Shown here in pieces: positions 52,671 to 64,000 of a stretch of DNA of 64,000 nucleotides. The stretch is from assembly GCA_021613535.1 (NCBI GenBank), contig CP075495.1:6758001-6822000 (forward strand), written 5' to 3'. The position numbers and the translations under genes were made by a program. The notes below the pieces were generated by a model that searched no databases, was not told the origin of the DNA, and saw only the letters and a list, made by a program, of their open reading frames with translations. Origin of the DNA: Adineta vaga (lineage: Eukaryota; Rotifera). Numbering within the stretch: position 1 is the first letter of the stretch; the number at the start of each line of letters is the position of its first letter.

Positions 52671-53267
52671 TTAGAATGTAAATAATGCGCGTATTGTTTC
52701 GTCCTTCAGCCATCCATCAACAAATTCTGAAACACCGATTACTCCCGATTTATCTTCATCTAATTTGGCTAGAATAACATTGGCTGCTGGCTTTACACCA
52801 TTACTCATAACACTTGTAATTGAACCATTCGAAGAAGTTTTATGATAATCTTCCAAACATTCTAAGATATGAATAATTTCTTTCTTTGTAACAAGATTAT
52901 CACCATTTTTATCAATTATACGAAAGATAAAATCAGCTTTTTCAATAGGCGATTCCGTTTGAAAGAATTTTATACTCATTAAATATTCCAAAAAATCAAT
53001 ATAACCATCATTATTCGTATCAATCGCCGAAAATATGGAATTCGTTAAATATCTCAAACGTTTTTCTCTTGCTTGTGGTATATAATCACCCAATAATTCT
53101 TCCATATAATTCTTCTTTAAACGTCCATCTTCAGCAACATCAAAAAATTTTGCATGTTCTTTTCGAATAAGTTCTGGAGTAAAACCAGTGACAGAACAAC
53201 ATCGATTTAATACATCATCAGTTAATGTTTTATAAAGTTCACCGTGTTTGCGTAGAATATTTCCCAT
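52671..53267 (-). CDS. Neuronal-calcium-sensor-like EF-hand protein, intronless
   Basis: This is 198 residues in a single open frame. It starts MGNILRKHG, and Gly2 fits N-myristoylation, as in the neuronal calcium sensor family. The N-terminal pseudo-EF-hand region (GFTPELIRKEHAKFFDVAED) is followed by three loops: DTNNDGYIDFLE (about 82-93), DKNGDNLVTKKE (about 118-129) and DEDKSGVIGVSE (about 169-180). All three keep the 1, 3, 5 and 12 positions needed for calcium. A spacer of about 25 residues between the last two loops is longer than usual. The start is directly preceded by TCTATTTTAG on its strand, an acceptor-like site. It may be a retrocopy or an intron-poor paralogue. Calcineurin-B-like and KChIP-like are alternatives. 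Confidence 0.8.
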   Translation of the reverse strand: MGNILRKHGELYKTLTDDVLNRCCSVTGFTPELIRKEHAKFFDVAEDGRLKKNYMEELLGDYIPQAREKRLRYLTNSIFSAIDTNNDGYIDFLEYLMSIKFFQTESPIEKADFIFRIIDKNGDNLVTKKEIIHILECLEDYHKTSSNGSITSVMSNGVKPAANVILAKLDEDKSGVIGVSEFVDGWLKDETIRALFTF

Positions 53268-54603
53268 CTAAAATAGAAAATGTGTTTATCTATAAAAAAA
53301 AAAGAACCTTTTTCCTTCTAGATGTATATATAAATGAAGATATGGTTCGTTTCTACAATACTTTCGATGGACTACATAGTCGACGTTAAGAAACGTATGT
53401 TGCCTCTTGTAACATATTATCACTATTTCTCGTTATTATGTCTGCACACACACATGCATGCATAGTAAAGAGTTATTTTTCTTTTTCTTCTTTTTTCGTC
53501 CTGTCTTTCATTTCTAATGAGAAGAAACAATGTTGTTCTTGTTTGCTTACTAATGTAAAATTGAATTAACAGTACAAATAGGGTAAACGAATAGGCAGTC
53601 AATTCGAAATGAAAAGAAGAAAAAAAGAAGAGAAAAAATAAAACACTAGCAGGTCAAAAGTATTCAAGTGCATTAGGTATGAATCATTCATATCGTCGAG
53701 TAAATTTCTTCGGAATGAAACAATTCTTATTTGAAACTATAAGAAGTCTATCTTTGTTATTTAATGAAAATTTCAGATAATTTGTTATAGTACAAATATT
53801 TAACACATAGCATATGACATTAAGATAACATTCGTAAAATGTATTAATATGCCTAAAAGAGAAAAACATAGAACAGTTTGAGAAATAGTTGTTGTACTTA
53901 TTGCGAAAAAAAACACGCAATCTCTATATCTTGTTTCGGCAATTCACCTGTCCTTGACATCTATCATTTTGTATTATCGAACATCATTTTATATATCAAA
54001 TTCAAACGTTATCGATGCTTTGCATGTAGTATGGTCTACATCATTAGTTCTTTGACTGAGTTTCTTCTAGTCGTATGAAATCAATCAATATATATTTAAG
54101 AATGCAATTCAAATTACTTGTTTTTTTCGATCAATTTTAATAAATTCTCTATAACTTTGTAATTCCATCGCGTCGTTGATTAAGTATCGTTAAAAGATAT
54201 ACGCTTATTGTACATGAATGATATGGTTAAACAGAAAAACAATTGTGCTTCTACTAAAATCATAGATTGAACTTCTTGATCATCTATTGCAAATCAATCA
54301 CCGTTAAAAGTAATTATTATTGCAAGTGATTCATTATGAAATTTTAAATGTAACTGATGTATGGTAAAATCAATGTAGTAAACCAAAGTACGCATTCGAT
54401 TGATTGCATGTTTATATAACCGACCATGAAATATATTCCTAGTAAAAAACATCATTGAAGAAACTTTTCGTTCTACACACAACCATATCCGTTCTTGGAT
54501 GCAACGTTTTTTTTCTTTCCTTTCGTGTTTTTTTTTTCATAATATTAGAACGAGAGTTATAAAATATATTTCATTATTATTCATTTTTTTTCTGTTTAGA
54601 GTA
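53268..54603. other. Divergent region between the calcium sensor and PDAT genes
   Basis: This is 1.3 kb of AT-rich DNA with no recognised gene. It ends in TTTTTTTCTGTTTAG (AG at 54598-54599), five bases or so before the PDAT start, so a 5' UTR intron or trans-splice site is likely. Open frames here have no family resemblance. Confidence 0.4.
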
Positions 54604-57191
54604 ATGACAGACGAAACGTCTGAGTTGATATCAAAAGCAGCGGACACTAATATTCGTCGTCGTCCTCAAAAGAAAAAGAAAACACCAACTACTGTCGTGT
54701 CACAATCGAAACATCCAGTTTCTCGACAATCAGTAGTACAATGGTTTGCATCTTTTTTTACATATACACCATCAGATAAAATAGATATTGTTTCAAATGA
54801 TGAAAATAAAAAATATCGTCGTATATATTCACCAATACACTCATGTATCTGTAAACGTTTGTTATGCAAATTAATTTTACTTTTTTGTGTGATGTATCTT
54901 GTGATTTATTTTCGACCGGATTATTCGATTTATATGCGAAATTCTTTGGAAAATATGTTAAAGAGATTCAATTTAACATCTGAAGAATATCGATTACGTC
55001 CTGGTCAACGTTTATCTCAATATCGACAACCATCTATGCCAATTATTATCATACCTGGAATTATTTCAACTGGACTTGAATTATGGCAAGGAACTGAATG
55101 TGCATCAGGAAAATTCCGTCATCGATTTTGGACATCAATGCAAATGGTTAATAATATTGGTCGTGATCATCAATGTTGGCTCAAACATATCTCACTTAAT
55201 CTTTCAACTTGGTATGAAAATTGAGATATCACGAATTTCAAATTGTTTACTTTTCAAATAGGAACGATCCTGAATCTATTCGTCTCCGACCAGTACTCGG
55301 GTGGGCTGCTGCAGATTATGTGTATGTAATTGATTCATTTTTGTTAAACTCAATTTACTAGTTCTTCGGGATAGATAGCTTTCCTGGCTATTGGTTATGG
55401 AGTAAAGTTATACATAATCTAGCAGATATTGGTTATGATCCAACGAATTTAGTAACACTAGGTTATGATTGGAGATTAACACCAGCATCTCTTGAAGAAC
55501 GTGATGGTTATTTTACACAATTGAAATTCTATACAGAATTTCTTCGGTAAATTGACTGAATGCCGTTTTGATGTTATGTTTTGCATTTTGTTTTTTTTTG
55601 TAGAAAAAAACATGGCGAAAAAGTAGCATTATTAACACATTCAATGGGAGCTAATTATGTTCTTTATTTTCTTCGATGGGTTGCAGAAAATGCAGGTGAT
55701 CAATGGATTGATGACAAGTAAATGAATATTATATGTAAGAATTCGAATCATGGTAAATGTATTGTCTCTTAGTGTTGCAACATTTCTAAATGTTGGTGGA
55801 CCATTATTGGGTACTCCAAAAGCATTTAGTGCTGTTCTATCTGGTGAAATGAAAGATACATCAGTCTTAGGTGATTTGGGACGAAATATTCTTGGAAAAG
55901 TAGTAGGAAAACTTGTCGTATTTCCACGATTTTTTCGTGCTTTGGGTAGTGTACCATCGATGTTTCCACGAGGTAAATGGTTTGATTGAAGATTTATTTT
56001 TCTAGTCAATCTATGTTTAGGCGGAAGTGATGTATGGAACGAATGTTATGGCGTTGATAAAGATCCAATGAAACATATGCTTATATTTCCAAAAGATCGT
56101 TACAAAGGTTTTGCCAAGAAATTAATTGCATTACGAGAAAAATGTGGAGAAGAAGAAGATTATAGTAAAGGATTCGATGCTGTGTTAGAAGAAATTTATG
56201 CAAAACCAGAATTAGTCGAAGAGATTATGACAAAAAATCATACAATAGAAGAATTCTATGATGTTTTAAAGATACTTGCACCACGCTATATGGATTTAGT
56301 GAATAAATATTATAACTTAGATGGAACTATCCGAACGAAGAAAGATGAAGATGCAAAAAAGAAATGGAAAACTGATTCAAGATATTGGACAGATCCACTT
56401 TCAACACCGTTGCCTAATGTCACAAATCTCAAAATTTATTGCAGTAAGACCGGTTTTTGTCTCGTCAAACACAATTGTATCTTAATTTCCTATGATAGAT
56501 ATATAGTTAGAGTAAAAAGAATTCTTCGTCCTCATCAGTAAATTAGTAGAATATCTATTGAGAAAATGATACATCTGAACATTCAAGTTTAATTAGTTGT
56601 CAACTTTTTTTTCTAGTGTATGGTTATATCAAAGAACCAATGACGGAATGGTAAAACCGTTTTCTTATATATTTTCAATTATTCTCGATCTATTTCTTGC
56701 ATTTTAGTGGATACTCTTATGGTTTCTCTTCTCATACAGATCATTGTTCAAGTGCTTTACTTCTATTTAATACTTCTCATACTGTTTCTCCACACCTTAA
56801 ATCAGGTGTCTTTCTTGGTCCTGGTGATGCAACTGTTCCATTAGTTTCACTGGGTCATATGTGCGCAGGACCTTGGAAAACATCGAAAAGCTATCATAAT
56901 CCTGGTGAAGTCAAAACAATTATTCGTGAATATATACATAAGACAACAACATTTGATATTCTAACAACACGTCTTGAAGATGCTCTGCGTGGTGGAGAAT
57001 ATGCTGTAACACATGTTGAACTTCTTGGTAATCGAGAATTTTTAACTGATTTACTTATGATTGTATCCAAACCAATTATTGGTACGAATCAAAGTCGATT
57101 ACTAGTCAATGATGACAATATAAATCAAGATAAAATCTATTCAAATATACGTCAAATAAGTGATAGAATAATGAAGCGTCAAAAGAAGTAG
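54604..57191 (+). CDS. Phospholipid:diacylglycerol acyltransferase (LCAT family, PDAT type), 8 exons
   Basis: PDAT makes triacylglycerol by moving a fatty acid from a phospholipid to diacylglycerol in the ER. Exons are 54604-55211, 55262-55321, 55379-55546, 55604-55717, 55773-55972, 56021-56443, 56617-56650 and 56708-57191, joining to 696 residues. A basic cytosolic N-tail (RRRPQKKKK) precedes one membrane span (about 90-105, LILLFCVMYLVIYF), as in yeast LRO1. The luminal lipase fold follows: IIIIPGIISTGLELWQGTEC, CWLKHISLN, FPGYWLWSKVIHNLADIGYD, YDWRLTPASLEERDGYFTQL, the nucleophile in LLTHSMGANYV, NVGGPLLGTPKAFSAVLSGE with MKDTSVLG next, GPGDATVPLVSLGHMC with the catalytic Asp, and VTHVELLGNREF with the likely catalytic His. 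These match PDAT rather than LCAT or PLA2G15. The start is chosen just after an acceptor-like AG. Confidence 0.9.
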
Positions 57192-57670
57192 AAGTCAATG
57201 AGAAAAACATTGAGCAAACTATTTATAAATTGTTTTTCTGTTCTCACATGGTGAAACTATTTATTTCTTAATCACCTTTCTTTTGTGTATTAGTATCATT
57301 ATCCTCATTTAGTTGTTAATAAGAAACAACGTTGTTGTTCATTGTCATGGTTTTTTTCTCTTACAAATAACTTTGGTTTATTGTATAATAATTAAAATGT
57401 GATTGCAGATGATACATGAAGATCCAATATAAAACGATGTCATCAATACTATTTAGAATTTTCAGAGGTCGAACAATATTATGTAAACATCAAGTCATAT
57501 GTCGACTTCACTTCAACCTATATACACAGTGTAACATCGATCATGGTTTGTCCTCGATTTAAAATAAAAGCAAAATGCACTTCTTCTATTCTTCTATATA
57601 TAGAAGTATTCGTTACGAATAACTATGACTTTTCATTCTATCTTTATTGTTATACATATTCTTATTTCGA
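57192..57670. other. Gap between PDAT and the ALDH array
   Basis: This is AT-rich DNA, probably holding PDAT 3' UTR. I see no gene or clear promoter box for the pseudogene that follows. Confidence 0.4.
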
Positions 57671-59977
<2,307 letters not shown>

Positions 59978-60472
59978 ATAACTTCTCTTTTTATTCTTTC
60001 TATTCAAAAACTTCCTACTATTTATTAGTTTGTCTTTTGTAGATTATTTAAATTCTAGTATAATTGCAAGAAAATATTTCATAACTTAACGCTGACTAGA
60101 AGTTCATCTTCGATTAGTATGTTACTCATCAACAATAATTTCAATATATTGAAAAAGTATTATTTCACAATACACTTGTAACCTATTCCTTTTGCATTCA
60201 CTTCTTTGTAAGAAAAAAAAACAACATGTTTTTTTTCTATTTATTCTGTACGTAATGAGAAAAAAGAACAGACGTAATATATACAGCAAGCCGAGAAGGA
60301 GAAAAGGATAGTAGCTATGTATTTCGTCGTCTTGGAAAGAGAATCCGAGGGTAAATATAAGAGAGCGTATATAACTTTAGTCTTATCATTACATGGATGA
60401 CGACGACACCGTCATTCTGTTGTTCTATGCACATGCACACACACCTTGTTTTTCCTCTATTAACTATTTCAG
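59978..60472. promoter_or_regulatory. Upstream region of the intact ALDH gene
   Basis: This AT-rich stretch includes GTATATAACT at about 60367-60376 as a possible TATA box. It ends in TTAACTATTTCAG right before the ATG, an acceptor-like site shared with the third copy (TCTACTGTTTCAG). No gene is seen. Confidence 0.4.
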
Positions 60473-62729
<2,257 letters not shown>

Positions 62730-63786
62730 GTGAAAAATATTATATTTTAAGTGCGAACTTTTTCATTCGGATTTGCTTATTTGATCTTTTAACCTTTATG
62801 TAGTTCAACTATTTCAGTAAAGAATACAGTATAAATCATGAAATTAGTTTGAACTTTTTCATTGTATCATTGCACGAACTTTCATAGAAAACACAAATAT
62901 CTTTAGTATTCAGAAGGACAGTTCGATATTTCATATTTAGTTTCAAAAGCGAAATGAACATAAAGTCGTTACCTTTTTTCAGGACACTTTTGATGTAATT
63001 ATCGATAGTATCAGTCTAATATATAAAAATCAAATATATTTACAAGTTCAATTGTAACAAAGAAGAAACGATGACAACCGGAAAACACTTTAAGTATCGT
63101 TTCTCTCTCTCTCACTCTCGAACAAGAAGAAGTCCTTTCCGATAAAATGAAACAATAGAGAAAGTATGATTAGAATGAAAAAATTTTCTTTTTTCTACAT
63201 CATTTCGAACACTTCTAAAGGATCACTATCGTTATTAAACGAACGTATTTTATATTTCACTACTGTCGGCATCTACCGCATATAAGATGTTAACGCATGT
63301 AAGATCTAGGTCAAAAACATATAGTATCATAGACTATAGTGATTAATCTAGCACAATATTTTTCAATACCAATTGTATAGTTAAATATTTTGAATTGTAA
63401 TAACACAGCAACTGCCTTCATAGCACGTGAGGAAATATTCAGAATGGAAATGGTTTTATTATATTTCCTACATTCTCAATAATAGTATCTACTATGAATG
63501 GCTTTTTTTATGTATTACATTGAATCTTTCAATACCCTCTCAAAGATATTTATTAAGCCTAGCTACCTTGTGGGTAAGAAGAAAAAGAAGAAACTTTTCA
63601 TCTGTATATATTTACTCTTCGCCCGATCGTCCACCGACAAAAACAAGAGAACGAACGATATATGTAAAACAAAAAAATATATAACGTGTGTTTAAAACAA
63701 CATAGCGATTTCTATCTGCAGCTTTATCTTTGCATGCTGATGATGATATCGTTATTTTGTTATTTTTCACTTCTCTACTGTTTCAG
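62730..63786. other. Spacer between ALDH copies 2 and 3
   Basis: This AT-rich spacer contains a TCTCTCTCTCAC patch at about 63103-63117. No gene is seen. The last bases before the ATG (TTTCAG) match copy 2, but further upstream the two flanks look different, so the duplicated unit seems to begin near the start codon. Confidence 0.4.
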
Positions 63787-64000
63787 ATGTCATCCACTGA
63801 CTTCAAAGCATCAAATGTCGAAATTAAATACACTCAAATCTTCATCAACAATGAGTGGCACAAAGCTATAAAAGGAAAAACATTCCCTGTCATCAATCCA
63901 AGTACAGGCGAAGAAATTTGTCAAGTAGAAGAAGGCACCAGAGTCTGTTTAACTAAATAGTCACATATATATGTTTACAAGTGTTTTTTTTGCTTTTAGG
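63787..64000 (+). CDS. Aldehyde dehydrogenase, array copy 3 (first exon only, cut by window end)
   Basis: Exon 1 (63787-63942) codes 52 residues that differ from copy 2 at only two positions as read (Phe for Ser at 6, Ile for Val at 28). The donor GTCTGT and the start of the intron (CTGTTTAACTAAATAG) are also almost the same as in copy 2. The acceptor AG is at 63998-63999, and the first base of exon 2 is the last base of the window. The intron similarity shows a recent duplication or gene conversion. Whether the rest is intact cannot be seen. Confidence 0.85.

Overview
The window is nuclear DNA of a small-genome animal. It is AT-rich and intron-dense, with many introns of about 45-75 bases, GT-AG junctions and the standard genetic code. 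The genes are metazoan (ERM, extended synaptotagmin, CFAP65, CNK, MBTPS2, a PRD-class homeobox). A bacterial-type sugar dehydrogenase with no introns and a PDAT-type acyltransferase sit among them. Many start codons are preceded directly by a pyrimidine-rich AG, as in taxa with spliced-leader trans-splicing. A bdelloid rotifer is my best guess, but this is inference: no rRNA or mitochondrial marker is present.

Layout. 1-881: 3' part of MRPL46 (+). 1234-2544: intronless PQQ-type sugar dehydrogenase (-). 2.6-6.9 kb: no gene seen. 6.9-12.2 kb: an ERM gene (+), whose first intron holds an extended synaptotagmin on the other strand; their coding ends overlap by 12 bases. 13.0-14.7 kb: GPATCH3 (+). 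15.1-16.1 kb: EI24 (-), with one frameshift. 16.7-22.7 kb: CFAP65 (+). 22.8-24.4 kb: a PKA-like kinase (-). 25.8-36.1 kb: a giant Ser/Thr-rich mucin-like type II membrane protein (+), with about 50 repeats of 17 residues and three frame breaks. 37.1-37.4 kb: a small membrane protein (-). 38.1-39.3 kb: a paired-like homeobox gene (+). 40.9-44.0 kb: MBTPS2 (-). 44.6-49.5 kb: CNK scaffold (-). 49.9-51.2 kb: YJU2B (+), followed 102 bases later by an unrecognised gene (51.3-52.4 kb). 52.7-53.3 kb: a neuronal-calcium-sensor-like protein (-). 54.6-57.2 kb: PDAT (+). 57.7-64.0 kb: a tandem array of three ALDH1-type genes, of which the first is a pseudogene, the second is intact, and the third is cut by the window end.

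Most neighbours have no shared pathway, as is normal for animals. Possible links are inference only: ERM and E-Syt both act at the plasma-membrane cortex, and PDAT and ALDH both concern lipids or lipid-derived aldehydes. For ten gene models (ERM, GPATCH3, CFAP65, the kinase, E-Syt, YJU2B, the 51.3 kb gene, PDAT, intact ALDH, homeobox) I joined exons by hand, and the spliced lengths come out as whole codons. The N-terminus of MBTPS2 and the exact exon ends of CNK were not fully resolved.
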